Source: Planctomycetales bacterium 71-10 (GTDB lineage: Bacteria > Planctomycetota > Planctomycetia > Isosphaerales > Isosphaeraceae). From it: 64,000 nucleotides of DNA. The position numbers were made by a program, and so were the translations under genes. The notes under the pieces are model-generated. The model had not been told where the DNA came from. It saw only the letters and a list, made by a program, of their open reading frames with translations, and did no database searches. Positions 42,596-54,501 of the stretch are shown piece by piece. The stretch covers positions 20,509 to 84,508 of the forward strand of contig MKTT01000090.1 of the NCBI GenBank assembly GCA_001898385.1, in the 5' to 3' direction. The first letter of the stretch is position 1, and each line of letters opens with the position of its first letter.

Positions 42596-43810
42596 TTAAC
42601 CCAACGGCAGGAAGCCGACAATTTCACCTGCCTCGATCGCCCCGTCGCCGGCCGTCAGGACCAGGAAGCCGTCGGCCTCGGCGACGGCGGCCATGTCGGC
42701 CGATCCTTGCGATTTCAGGGGCTCGACCGCGAGCGGGCGCGACGGCTCGACGATCCGGGCGGGGAGGAAAACCTCCAGGTCGCCGCGACGTTCCAGCCGA
42801 CTCGCCGCGAGGGCCGGGGCGATCGCCGGCCCGCGCGAGGGGCGGCCTTGCAGGACGTCGAGGGCCGGGGCGACGAAGTTCAGGAAGTTCACCAGCCCGC
42901 TCAACGGATTGCCCGGCAGGCCGAACACCAGGGCAGGGGGCCGGCCGTCGCGGTCGGGGCCGACGCCGAACCAGAGCGGCTTCCCCGGCCGGATGCGGAC
43001 CTTATGGAAGACCTCGCGCACGCCCAGGGATCGGAGGACTTCCGGGGCCAGGTCGCGCTGGCCGGCCGAGACGCCGCCGATGGCCAGGACGACGTCGCGT
43101 CCCAGGGCCTCGCGGAACCCGTCGCGGAGGGCGTCGGCCTCGTCGGCGAGGATGGGGGAAGTCCAGGCTTCGGCCCCCCGGCCGGCGGCGAGTGCGGCCA
43201 GCATCGGCGCGTTCGAGTTGCGGATCTGACCCGGGCCGGGCGTCTCTCGGAAGTCGACCAGTTCGTCGCCCGTGGGGACGACCGCGACCCGAGGGGCGTC
43301 GAACACGCGGACGGTCGCCTCGCCGGCCGCGGCGAGCAGGCCCAGCCGGACGGGCGTGAGGTCGACGCCGGCGGGCGTCAGGCGGTCGCCGTCGCGGTAG
43401 ACCTGGCCGCGCGGCAGGCGGTTCATGCCGGAGGCGATCGGTTGGGGGTGGATGACGACCGCGTCGCCGTCGCGATCGGTCTTCTCCACCATCACGACGC
43501 CGTCGGCGTCCGGCGGGAGCGGGGCGCCGGTCATGATGACGGCCGCCTCCCCCGGGGCGAGCGGACGGGTCGGCAGGCGGCCCGCGGGGATGGTCTCGCC
43601 GACGGCCAGCCGGCGCGGGAGTTCGGCCAGGTCGCCCGTGCGGACGGCGTAGCCGTCGACCAGCGCCTTGTCGAACGGCGGCTGGTCGGCGTCGGCCCGG
43701 ACGTCGTCGGCGAGCCGGCGGCCGAGGGCCGTTTCCAGGGGGCGGTCCACGATCGGCAGCGGACGGGCGTGTTCCAGCACCCGCGCGAGCGCCTCGGCGA
43801 CGGTCAGCAT
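42596..43810 (-). CDS. moeA: Molybdopterin molybdotransferase MoeA
   Basis: A 404-residue enzyme that inserts molybdate into adenylylated molybdopterin. The N-terminal region has PPFDKALVDGYAVR (43-56), the family signature (usually P.fd.SamDGYA, here with Lys-Ala-Leu-Val). The middle has IMTGAPLPPDADGVVMVE. The molybdopterin-binding domain shows VVPTGDEL (175-182), NSNAPML and GGVSAGQRDL. The C-terminal beta domain is complete. No other Mo-cofactor gene is adjacent. It is followed on the strand by lnt after 45 bases, while pabA/trpG lies 28 bases upstream, so the three may form an operon. Confidence 0.92.
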   Translation of the reverse strand: MLTVAEALARVLEHARPLPIVDRPLETALGRRLADDVRADADQPPFDKALVDGYAVRTGDLAELPRRLAVGETIPAGRLPTRPLAPGEAAVIMTGAPLPPDADGVVMVEKTDRDGDAVVIHPQPIASGMNRLPRGQVYRDGDRLTPAGVDLTPVRLGLLAAAGEATVRVFDAPRVAVVPTGDELVDFRETPGPGQIRNSNAPMLAALAAGRGAEAWTSPILADEADALRDGFREALGRDVVLAIGGVSAGQRDLAPEVLRSLGVREVFHKVRIRPGKPLWFGVGPDRDGRPPALVFGLPGNPLSGLVNFLNFVAPALDVLQGRPSRGPAIAPALAASRLERRGDLEVFLPARIVEPSRPLAVEPLKSQGSADMAAVAEADGFLVLTAGDGAIEAGEIVGFLPLG

Positions 43811-43838
43811 GGCGAGCCTCCGGCCGCTCGGGCCCGGC

Positions 43839-44414
43839 TCAAGCCTCCCATTCGAGGAAGTTCTTCAGGAGCTTGATCCCTTCCAGCGTCAGGAAGCTCT
43901 CGGGGTGATACTGCACCCCTTCCATGGGGTACGTCTTGTGACGCACGCCCATGATCTCGCCTTCCTCGGTCCGCGCGACGACCTCCAGGTCCTCGGGGAG
44001 GGTGCCGGGCTGGATGACCAGGCTGTGGTATCGGGTGGCCTGGAAGGGGTTGGAGAGGCCCTTGTATAGGCCCTTGCCGTCGTGGTGGATCATCGAGGTC
44101 TTGCCGTGCATGATGCGGTCGGCCCGGACGACGTTCGCGCCGAAGGTGTGGCCCATGCACTGGTGGCCCAGGCAGACCCCGAGGGTCGGGATCCGCGGGG
44201 CGAAGGCGCGGATGACGTCGTTGGAGACGCCGGCCTCGCGGGGCGTGCAGGGGCCCGGCGAGATGATGAGGCGCGACGGGGCCTTCGCCTCGATCTCCTC
44301 CACGGTGATCCGGTCGTTCCGGACGACCTCCAGGTCGACGCCCGGGTCGATCTCCCCGAGGCGCTGGACGAGGTTGTAGGTGAAGGAGTCGTAGTTGTCG
44401 ATCAGCAGGATCAT
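43839..44414 (-). CDS. pabA: Anthranilate / aminodeoxychorismate synthase component II
   Basis: A 191-residue class I glutamine amidotransferase that provides ammonia to the chorismate-using partner TrpE or PabB. It starts [17 protein letters not shown]. Nucleophile Cys81 lies in [11 protein letters not shown] and the remaining triad is His170 and Glu172 in YHPESF. The ISPGPCTP oxyanion region is intact. Sequence does not decide between TrpG and PabA, and many bacteria use one protein for both. The component I gene is not in the window. The open frame continues upstream of the ATG at 44414, but homology starts here. Confidence 0.93.
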   Translation of the reverse strand: MILLIDNYDSFTYNLVQRLGEIDPGVDLEVVRNDRITVEEIEAKAPSRLIISPGPCTPREAGVSNDVIRAFAPRIPTLGVCLGHQCMGHTFGANVVRADRIMHGKTSMIHHDGKGLYKGLSNPFQATRYHSLVIQPGTLPEDLEVVARTEEGEIMGVRHKTYPMEGVQYHPESFLTLEGIKLLKNFLEWEA

Positions 44415-44606
44415 GGCGGATCTTCCGAGGCGCGGCCTGTCTCGGTCGGGGGGGACGAGTCGATCGTAGCGTCCGCGACGGGCGCCGGGAAGAGAATCGG
44501 GCCGCGAATCCCGCCCTCGCCTCCGTCCGCGTGCTAGGCTCCCCTGGACACCCGCCCGGAGGCGGGGGCTCGCGCGCTCGAAGGGATTCGACAAGGAGGT
44601 TCGAGG

Positions 44607-45152
44607 ATGACCGCCGCGATCATGACGATGGGGCTGGCGCTGGCCGTGGGTGGCGTGGGGCAGGGCGTCGCGTGCGAGGGCTGCGCCTACCAGCAGGGGC
44701 ATCACCACCACGCCGTGGCGGGCCACGCGCACGGGCGCGACAAGCATCGCTCCGGCGGCTGGATCCTCCCGCCGGGCCCCGGCGACGGCTGGGGCTTCCC
44801 CAACGGCGACCCCGTCAACGCCGGCTGGTACTCGCCCGGCCATTACCTCCCGCTGGGGGCCGACCGGACGGCCGACTACTACTTCCCGCGGTATTTCGCG
44901 GTGCCGCCGATCCAGATGTTCCCGGGGACCGACTACAACCCCTACGTCAACCGGGGCCAGCGCTACCTGCCCTTCGCCGGGGCCGGGGGCGACCACCCGG
45001 CCGGCGGGATGCCGCAGGATTCGTCGGTCACGTCCGTCCAGCCCTACACCTCGATGGACGGCTCCCCGCCGCAGACGACCGTCCCGACGCTCCGGGGCCG
45101 CGTCGACGCCCCGCCGCTGCCGGCCTCCGGCGCCACCGGCCTGACGCCCTGA
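44607..45152 (+). CDS. Secreted His/Gly/Pro-rich protein, unknown
   Basis: A 181-residue protein with a signal-like N-terminus ([22 protein letters not shown]), then [20 protein letters not shown], a Cys-x-x-Cys plus histidine cluster that might bind metal. A Gly/Pro/Tyr-rich middle ([20 protein letters not shown], then [17 protein letters not shown]) and a Ser/Pro-rich tail follow. I do not recognise a family; such small Gly/Tyr-rich secreted proteins are common in planctomycetes. AGGAGG at 44595-44600 supports the ATG at 44607, TAGGCT at 44535-44540 is a -10 candidate and a 12-base-stem hairpin follows the stop. Confidence 0.65.
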   Translation: MTAAIMTMGLALAVGGVGQGVACEGCAYQQGHHHHAVAGHAHGRDKHRSGGWILPPGPGDGWGFPNGDPVNAGWYSPGHYLPLGADRTADYYFPRYFAVPPIQMFPGTDYNPYVNRGQRYLPFAGAGGDHPAGGMPQDSSVTSVQPYTSMDGSPPQTTVPTLRGRVDAPPLPASGATGLTP

Positions 45153-45551
45153 GCCCCGGCCCGCCTCCGACGACCCGCGAGCCCCGCCCGGCCTCCCGCC
45201 GCGCGGGGCTCGCGACGCTTGCCAACGTCCTGGCATTCCTTTACGATCGATCATTCCGGGCCGGGTCGCGGGGGGACGCCGCGGGGGCGGGCGCGAACCT
45301 TGTTCGCAAGGGCGCGAACCTTACGCACGGCGGCGTCGTAGCACCCCCGAGCGACGCTCGCCGAAGGTTCCCCGTCCGCGCCCTCGCGCGGGGAGGCCCG
45401 CGCCCGATATTCGCCCCCCGGCGGGATATTCGCCCTCATCCATCGAGTATTTTAGAAGATCGCCCCGACGTCCCCGGCCCGGCCGAAGCCGCCCGCCGGC
45501 GGGCCGCCGCCGCGGGCCTTCCCCGAAAGTCCATCTGAGGCTGCTCCTTCC
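45153..45551. other. Intergenic region before the ABC operon with short direct repeats
   Basis: 399 bases, no convincing gene. It contains a hairpin at 45176-45214. GGGCGCGAACCTT occurs twice (45289-45301 and 45310-45322), with GCGAAC-CTT-GTTCGC forming an inverted repeat around the first. GATATTCGCCC occurs twice (45406-45416 and 45425-45435). The spacings of 21 and 19 bases are near two helical turns, as expected for paired protein-binding sites. Confidence 0.55.
45176..45214 (+). terminator. Hairpin after the His-rich secreted protein
   Basis: Perfect 12-base stem CGCGAGCCCCGC (45176-45187) with its complement at 45203-45214 and a 15-base loop, 23 bases past the stop codon. Confidence 0.55.
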
Positions 45552-46472
45552 ATGAGTGAAGTCGTCATCGAGACGCGGAATCTGACCAAGGTTTACCGCG
45601 ACTTCTGGGGCCGCCCCAAGGTCCAGGCGCTCAAGGCCCTCGACCTCCAGGTGCAGCGAGGGGAGATCTTCGGGGTCCTGGGCCCGAACGGCTCCGGGAA
45701 GACGACGACCATCAAGCTCCTGCTCGGCCTCCTGTTCCCCACCGAGGGGGAGGCCCGCATCTTCAACGAGCCCACCACGAACGTCTCCAAGAACGAGCGG
45801 ATCGGCTACCTGCCCGAGGAGACGTACCTCTACAAGTTCCTCAACGCCGAGGAGACGCTCCAGTTCTACGGCCGGCTGTTCAAGATGTCGTCCACGGAGC
45901 GGAATCGGCGGGTCGGCCAGCTCATCGACATGGTCGGCCTCTCGGCGGCCAAGCACCGCCAGCTCCGCGAATACTCCAAGGGCATGCAGCGCCGCATCGG
46001 CCTGGCCCAGGCGCTCATCAACAACCCCGAGCTGATCCTGCTGGACGAGCCGACGTCGGGCCTGGACCCGATCGGCACGGCGGAGATCAAGGAGCTGATC
46101 CGCGAGCTGCGCGAGCAGGGGAAGACGGTCGTGCTGTCGGGCCACCTGCTGGCCGACATGCAGGACATCTGCGACCGGATCGCCATCCTCCACCGCGGCG
46201 AGCTGAAGGAGCTGGGGAAGGTGTCCGACCTGCTGACGGTGCAGGACGTCACCCAGATCCGGGCGAAGAACCTGCCGCCGCAGGCCCTCGAAGAGATCCG
46301 CGCGGTCGTCGCCCGCCACGGCGGCGAGGCCGTCGTCGACCACCCGACGACGACTCTAGAGGAGCTGTTCCTGCGGATCGTCCGCGAGAGCGAGCTGCAC
46401 CCCGGCCGCCGCAAGGTGGCCGCGCACCTGGAAGGCGGGGCCGAGCCGGCCGAGGCCGGCTCGGCGTCCTGA
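45552..46472 (+). CDS. ABC transporter ATP-binding protein
   Basis: A 306-residue ATPase of the drug/lipid-export (CcmA/NatA-like) class. Walker [10 protein letters not shown] (44-52), signature YSKGMQRR (141-148; Ser-Lys-Gly-Met instead of LSGGQ), Walker B LILLDEP (161-167) and the H-loop His in VVLSGH are present. The C-terminal 70 residues form the regulatory tail common in this class. It opens a three-gene unit with a giant permease gene (162-base gap) and a TPR-like protein (ATGA overlap). Confidence 0.92.
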   Translation: MSEVVIETRNLTKVYRDFWGRPKVQALKALDLQVQRGEIFGVLGPNGSGKTTTIKLLLGLLFPTEGEARIFNEPTTNVSKNERIGYLPEETYLYKFLNAEETLQFYGRLFKMSSTERNRRVGQLIDMVGLSAAKHRQLREYSKGMQRRIGLAQALINNPELILLDEPTSGLDPIGTAEIKELIRELREQGKTVVLSGHLLADMQDICDRIAILHRGELKELGKVSDLLTVQDVTQIRAKNLPPQALEEIRAVVARHGGEAVVDHPTTTLEELFLRIVRESELHPGRRKVAAHLEGGAEPAEAGSAS

Positions 46473-46634
46473 CCCGGGCCGCATCGCGAGCGGGCCGCGC
46501 CGATCGGGCGCGGCCCCGGGCGTGACATCATCCTTCGAATCGACCGAACTCATCCCCGTCTTCGTCATCGCGACGCCCGGCGCGCCGGCCGGGCCCCGGG
46601 CGAGATCGCCCGCCGCCGAGGAGCCACCCCACCG

Positions 46635-49052
46635 ATGCCCGCGTTCCTGATTCCGCCCCTCCTCTGGGCGCAGGCGGCGACGCCCCCGCCGCCGGCCTCG
46701 CCCGCCGTGCGCAACGCCCTCCTCTGGTTGTACCTGGCCGGCGACACCTCGCTGGCCATCCCCGGCCTGATCGGCGCGCTGCTGACCTGGGCCAAGATCA
46801 TCGGCCTGGTCGCGCTCGTCGGCTGGGTCGGCTCGTGGGTCGCGACGGCCGTGAAGGAGCGGTACGTCGGCGTGGGCCGCTGGTACGACTACCTCGGGCT
46901 GCTGGCGCTGGTGCTCATCCCGCTGACGGTCTTCGTCCAGGTGATGCAGACCGAGAAGTGGATTCGCGCCGTGTCGATCGCCGGGACGCCGCTGGCGAGC
47001 CTGATGGGCTACGTCGCGGTGGTGTCGCTGGCGATCTGGGCCCTGGTCGGCGTCTGGAAGACGATCGGCCCGTTCGGCAGGCCCGCCGACAAGCTCGTCC
47101 TCGTCGGCCTGGGCCTGGCCCTCGCCCTGGGCGCGGGCGTGGGCGTCGCGATGGTCCAGCTCGGCCTCTTCACGCAGATCCCCGGCGCCCCCGAGGCGAC
47201 CTGGCGCGACGGCGTGGTCTACGGGGCCCGGCTGGCCGTCACCTACATGGGCTACGTGGTCCTGGCCCGGATCCTCTCGCTGCTGGTCGGCGAGCTGTTC
47301 TCGGTCCGCGCCCGGCGGCTCTACGCGATCGCCCGCGTGACCCTGTACGAGTCGAACCGGAAGATGTGGGCGCCGTGGGTGGTGCTGATCGTCTTCGGCA
47401 TGGTCCTGGCGTTCACCCACTGGTTCCTCCAGCCCCCCCGGGCCGCGGAGATGGGCCGGCTCTACGTCGGCACGCTGACGCTGCTCTGCTCGCTCCTGCT
47501 GACGGCGATGGTGACGATCCTCACGCCGATCAGCCTCCCCACCGACATCCAGCAGCAGACGATCTACACGGTCGTCACCAAGCCCGTCCGCCGGCTGGAG
47601 GTGATCTGGGGCCGGATGCTGGGCTACATGGCCCTGGTGACGGTGCTGGTGGCCCTCTTCGGCGGCATCAGCCTGGCGTACCTGTGGCGGACCGTCATGG
47701 GCGAGATCACCCGCATCGAGGCCCTGGCCGAGAAGGCCAAGGCCGACGGCCGCGAGCGCGAGGCCAACCAGTATTCCGAGCAGGCGGAGCAGCTCCGCTC
47801 GCGCATGGCGGCCCGCGTGCCCGTGAAGGGGTCGCTGTCGTTCCTGGATTCGAAGGGCGACCCGCACGCGATGGGGATCGACGTCGGCCAGGAGCAGTCG
47901 ATGAAGGAGCCCCGCAGCCACATCGAGGGCGCCACCGCGGGCGCCGCGATCTGGCGGTACGGCATCGTCCCGGACCCGTTCTCGCCCCCCAACCGGCCGG
48001 TCATGATCGACCGCCGGATCGACGTGGCCCAGTTCCTCCCCGCCGGCACCGTCGAAGGGGAGCAGAACCGGATGCTGGAGGTCCAGGCGCAGATCGCCGC
48101 GGCCGAGCAGGAGAAGTCCCAGCAGGGCGTGACGCCCGCCCGGGCCTCGCAGCTCGACGCCGCGATCGCCCGCCAGAAGGCCGACCTCGACAAGGCCAAG
48201 GCGTCGTACGAATCGCTCGCCGCCCGGGCCGACGAGCTGGCCGCCGCCGGCAAGGAGGACGAGGCCGCCGCGCTGCACGCCCCGCCGCTGAAGATCGAGA
48301 TGACGTTCAACATCTATCGGACCACCAAGGGCGAGGTCGGCAAGCCGGTCTACGCCGACATCGAGATCAGCAACAACGCCGTGGGCTCCAAATTCCAGGA
48401 CGTCTTCCCGGTCCGCGAGTATTACACCAACCGCCTGATCGTGAAGCCGGACGTCCTCGTCGGCTGCCTGGGCTCGCTGCGGATCGACGTCCGCTGCATG
48501 AGCCCGACGCAGTACCTGGGGATGGCCGAGAGCGACCTCTACCTGCTGGCCGAGAACGGCGACTTCGGCTGGAACTACATGAAGGGCCTGTTCGGGATCT
48601 GGCTCCAGGCGATGGTCCTCACCGCCATCGGCGTCTTCGCCGGCACGTTCCTGAGCTGGCCGGTCGCCCTGCTGACGACGATCGCCTTCTTCATCGCCGG
48701 CCAGCTCGCGTTCGGCTTCCTGATCGACTTCACCCGCCAGGCCGTCCTGGGCGGCGGGCCGTTCGAGTCGCTGATCCGGCTGGTCACGCACGACAACCAG
48801 ATGTCCGAGCTGGCCCCGACCGCCGGCGTCGTCGTCGCCAAGACGCTCGACTCGCTGGTCATGCCGATCATGTCGATGCTGGTCTACATCGTCCCGAACT
48901 TCCAGGTGCTCGACGTGACCAACACGGTCGCCGACGGCTTCGCCGTCGACTGGCGGCACATGCTCGGGAACACGCTTCTGGCCTTCGCCTACGCCTTGCC
49001 CTTCTCCTTCGCCGGATACTTCATCCTCAAGAATCGCGAGGTGGCCGCATGA
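46635..49052 (+). CDS. ABC transporter permease with large periplasmic/coiled-coil insert
   Basis: An 805-residue membrane protein partnered with the upstream ATPase. Five or six helices lie at about residues 35-210, more at 250-370 (VVLIVFGMVLAFTHWFL, LMVTILTPI region, then the VVTKPVRRLEVIWGRMLGYM coupling-like stretch), and four at the end (about 650-800). Between about 355 and 640 is a soluble insert with coiled coils (EALAEKAKADGREREANQ; ARQKADLDKAKASYESLAAR) and beta-rich parts. The substrate is unknown; the PVC-wide occurrence of such proteins suggests an envelope function. The stop overlaps the next gene by ATGA. Confidence 0.8.
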   Translation: MPAFLIPPLLWAQAATPPPPASPAVRNALLWLYLAGDTSLAIPGLIGALLTWAKIIGLVALVGWVGSWVATAVKERYVGVGRWYDYLGLLALVLIPLTVFVQVMQTEKWIRAVSIAGTPLASLMGYVAVVSLAIWALVGVWKTIGPFGRPADKLVLVGLGLALALGAGVGVAMVQLGLFTQIPGAPEATWRDGVVYGARLAVTYMGYVVLARILSLLVGELFSVRARRLYAIARVTLYESNRKMWAPWVVLIVFGMVLAFTHWFLQPPRAAEMGRLYVGTLTLLCSLLLTAMVTILTPISLPTDIQQQTIYTVVTKPVRRLEVIWGRMLGYMALVTVLVALFGGISLAYLWRTVMGEITRIEALAEKAKADGREREANQYSEQAEQLRSRMAARVPVKGSLSFLDSKGDPHAMGIDVGQEQSMKEPRSHIEGATAGAAIWRYGIVPDPFSPPNRPVMIDRRIDVAQFLPAGTVEGEQNRMLEVQAQIAAAEQEKSQQGVTPARASQLDAAIARQKADLDKAKASYESLAARADELAAAGKEDEAAALHAPPLKIEMTFNIYRTTKGEVGKPVYADIEISNNAVGSKFQDVFPVREYYTNRLIVKPDVLVGCLGSLRIDVRCMSPTQYLGMAESDLYLLAENGDFGWNYMKGLFGIWLQAMVLTAIGVFAGTFLSWPVALLTTIAFFIAGQLAFGFLIDFTRQAVLGGGPFESLIRLVTHDNQMSELAPTAGVVVAKTLDSLVMPIMSMLVYIVPNFQVLDVTNTVADGFAVDWRHMLGNTLLAFAYALPFSFAGYFILKNREVAA

Positions 49053-50518
49053 GGCCGACCAACCAGACCAAGAAGATGGTCTACGGGATCGTCATCGTCG
49101 CCCTGCTGGTGGCGATGGTCCCGTACACCCAGCGGCTGAACCGCATCAAGGTCGAGAAGGACCTCGGCGAGGCGGCCATCGGCCAGATCGACTCGGGCAG
49201 CTTCATGATGAAGCTGTTCCTCCTGGGCGGGTTCCGCGGCATCGTCGCCAACTACCTGTGGATCCAGGCCGAGGACTACAAGAAGAACCACGACTGGGAC
49301 CGCCTGAAGGCCACCGTCGACCTCATCACCAAGCTCCAGCCCCACTTCCTCTCGATCTGGACGTTCCAGGGCTGGAACCTGGCCTACAACGTCTCCGTCG
49401 AGTGGGACGCGCCCGAAGACAAGTACGAGTGGATCAAGCAGGGGATCAAGTTCGTCCAGGAGGGCGTCCGCAACAACAAGCGGTCGCCCGACCTGATGTG
49501 GGACACCGCCTGGTTCTACTACCACAAGCTCGGGTTCTCCGACGAGTCGATCATCCTCCGCCGCCTCTTCCGCGACGACGAGGACGAGGGCTTCAAGACC
49601 TACACCGACGCCGAGACCGGCCAGGACCTGGTCCGCAACGACAACTTCCAGCTCGGCTACGGCTGGTTCAGCAACGCCGTGAAGCTGGTCGACGACGGCG
49701 GGACGCGGCTCGGCGGCGGCACCTCGGCCGACATCACCTACATCGACCCCACGCCCCAGCGCAAGGGGCGGGCCGACGACATCGCGTTCCGCTCGATGCC
49801 GTCGCACGCCCAGACCCACTACGCCGCGGCGCTGGAGAAGATGAGCATGGCCGGCGTCGAGGCGACGTTCGGCGAGGTCGCCAAGAACGAGTGGGCCAAG
49901 GCGCTCCGCGAGTGGGAGAAGTTCGGCCAGCACAAGTTCCTGTCGCACAACGTCGTCATGCGCGACGGCAAGCTGGTGAAGGACGACGTCTACCTCGACG
50001 ACTCCACCAACCCCGAGAAGTACAAGACGCTCCCCGAGAACGCCCAGTACTGGACCGACCGCTGGGCGAGCCAGATGAACTACCGCTACTGGAAGGAGCG
50101 CTGCCAGGCCGAGATGACGTCGGACGGCGTCGCCGCCCGGCAGATGTTCTACGAGGGGACCAAGGCGTACAAGACGGGCGACTTCGCCACGGCCGCCGCC
50201 AAGTTCCGGAACGGGCTCGACGTCTGGAACGAGAACCTCAAGAAGTTCCCGACCTACCGCGAGGACGACCTGAACAAGAAGGACACCGGCCTGGTCGTCA
50301 AGCGTTACGTCCGCGTCCTGCGCCAGCTCGGCGAGCCGGTCCCCGACACCCTGCCGTTCAAGGACCTGCTGGCCGCCGCCGAGGCCGACAACACGGTCGA
50401 CCCGTTCGACGCCATCGAGATGCTGGGCGTGGGCGCGGGCGAGACGTCGTCGGCCCCGCCGCCGTCGCAGCCGAGGGCCGCGGAGGCCCCGGCCGCCCAG
50501 CCGCAGCCCGGGCAGTGA
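49049..50518 (+). CDS. Membrane-anchored TPR-like protein of the ABC operon
   Basis: A 489-residue protein. One N-terminal helix (MVYGIVIVALLVAMVPY, about 10-26) anchors a mainly alpha-helical domain with TPR-like pairs, rich in Trp/Tyr: YLWIQAEDYKKNHDWDRL, PHFLSIWTFQGWNLAYN, LMWDTAWFYYHKLG, and later KAYKTGDFATAAAKFRNGLD. The tail is Pro/Ala-rich. It is translationally coupled to the permease, so it is likely a periplasmic accessory of the transporter. I recognise no named family. Confidence 0.8.
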   Translation: MRPTNQTKKMVYGIVIVALLVAMVPYTQRLNRIKVEKDLGEAAIGQIDSGSFMMKLFLLGGFRGIVANYLWIQAEDYKKNHDWDRLKATVDLITKLQPHFLSIWTFQGWNLAYNVSVEWDAPEDKYEWIKQGIKFVQEGVRNNKRSPDLMWDTAWFYYHKLGFSDESIILRRLFRDDEDEGFKTYTDAETGQDLVRNDNFQLGYGWFSNAVKLVDDGGTRLGGGTSADITYIDPTPQRKGRADDIAFRSMPSHAQTHYAAALEKMSMAGVEATFGEVAKNEWAKALREWEKFGQHKFLSHNVVMRDGKLVKDDVYLDDSTNPEKYKTLPENAQYWTDRWASQMNYRYWKERCQAEMTSDGVAARQMFYEGTKAYKTGDFATAAAKFRNGLDVWNENLKKFPTYREDDLNKKDTGLVVKRYVRVLRQLGEPVPDTLPFKDLLAAAEADNTVDPFDAIEMLGVGAGETSSAPPPSQPRAAEAPAAQPQPGQ

Positions 50519-50641
50519 CCGCGACGCCGCGTTCGTGATATCCTCGACCGTCTTCCCGCCGGCTCCGGGCCCCGTCAGGTCGCCCGGGGCCGGCGTGTTT
50601 TCCAGGGCGCCGGGGGCGCCCGCCCGACGAAAGGCCCTTCG

Positions 50642-51490
50642 ATGAGCACCGGCGAGACGATCATCCGGGTCGGACACAGCCCCGACTCCGACGACGCCTT
50701 CATGTTCTACGCGCTGACCCACGACAAGATCGACACCGAGGGCCTCCGCTTCGTCCACCAGCTCGAAGACATCCAGACGCTCAACAAGCGGGCCCTCGCC
50801 GGCGAGCTGGAAGTCTCCGCGATCAGCATCCACGCCTTCGCCTACGTCGCCGACAAGTACGCGCTGCTGGCCTCCGGCGCGAGCATGGGCGAGGGCTACG
50901 GCCCCAAGATCGTGACCCGAGAGCCGATGACGGTCGCCGACCTGAAGGGGAAGACGATCGCCGTCCCCGGGACGATGACCTCGGCCTTCCTGGCGCTTCA
51001 GATGGCGCTGGGGAAGGACGTGCCGGTCGTCCAGATGGACTTCAACGCCGTGCTGCCGGCCGTCGCCTCCGGCGAGGTCGCGGCGGGCGTCATCATCCAC
51101 GAGGGCCAGCTCTACTACCAGGACAAGGGGCTCCATCAGGTGCTCGACCTGGGCGTGTGGTGGAACGAGCAGACCGGCGGCCTGCCGCTCCCCCTGGGGG
51201 GCAACGTGGTCCGCAAGGACCTGGGCGACGCGATGATCGACAGGGTCGCCCGCCTCATCAAGGAGAGCATCCAGTACGCCCTGGACCACCGCAAGGAAGC
51301 CCTGGACTACGCGCTGACCTACGCCCGCGACCTCGACCCCGGGCTGGCCGACGAGTTCGTGGGGATGTACGTCAACCAGCGGACGGTCGACTACGGGCCG
51401 GAGGGCCGCAAGGCCGTCAAGCTCTTCCTGGACCGGGGGGCGGAAATGGGTTTGGTCCCGGGGCCGCTTCCCATACAATTCGTGGGATGA
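50642..51490 (+). CDS. mqnD: 1,4-dihydroxy-6-naphthoate synthase MqnD
   Basis: A 282-residue protein of the MqnA/MqnD family with a periplasmic-binding-protein fold, but with no signal peptide, hence cytoplasmic. MqnD converts cyclic dehypoxanthine futalosine to 1,4-dihydroxy-6-naphthoate in the futalosine route to menaquinone. The opening [16 protein letters not shown], the [11 protein letters not shown] segment, and GMTSAF-like [15 protein letters not shown] are typical. [12 protein letters not shown] carries the conserved catalytic-region His. No other mqn gene is in the window. The last codons contain the acnA promoter candidate. Confidence 0.9.
   Translation: MSTGETIIRVGHSPDSDDAFMFYALTHDKIDTEGLRFVHQLEDIQTLNKRALAGELEVSAISIHAFAYVADKYALLASGASMGEGYGPKIVTREPMTVADLKGKTIAVPGTMTSAFLALQMALGKDVPVVQMDFNAVLPAVASGEVAAGVIIHEGQLYYQDKGLHQVLDLGVWWNEQTGGLPLPLGGNVVRKDLGDAMIDRVARLIKESIQYALDHRKEALDYALTYARDLDPGLADEFVGMYVNQRTVDYGPEGRKAVKLFLDRGAEMGLVPGPLPIQFVG
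51452..51479 (+). promoter_or_regulatory. Putative promoter of acnA inside the end of mqnD
   Basis: TTGGTC at 51452-51457, a 16-base spacer, then TACAAT at 51474-51479. The leader to the acnA ATG would be about 140 bases. Confidence 0.45.
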
Positions 51491-51627
51491 TCCCGAGGGC
51501 GAGGCCGCGCCCGGGCGACTTGTCGCGCCCGGAGGACGCCGGTCGCCTCGCCCCGCGCCCGCATGGAACCGAGGCTCCCGTCCCGGATCGGACCGGGGCC
51601 TCCCGGAAGCTTTCGAAGGGACGGGCG

Positions 51628-54345
<2,718 letters not shown>

Positions 54346-54373
54346 AGCGGTATGGTTCGGATCGATCTTCCAC

Positions 54374-54400
54374 GACGCCCCCCGAATCCCGGGGGGCGTC
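54374..54400 (+). terminator. Hairpin after acnA
   Basis: Perfect 11-base stem GACGCCCCCCG (54374-54384) with its complement at 54390-54400 and a 5-base loop, 28 bases after the acnA stop codon. Confidence 0.7.
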
Positions 54401-54501
54401 GGCGTTTCGAAATCGCGGATTGGCGGCGGCCGAGCGGGCATGGACATGATGGAAGGCGGGGCCGAGGGGGCCCGCCCGACGCCCCGACCGGAGGGATGTC
54501 C

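Noticed and set aside
54496..54501. ATG at 54496 as the start of the ECF-redoxin protein
   Set aside because: The GGAGGG site touches this ATG; the next in-frame ATG at 54502 has a proper 6-base spacing.
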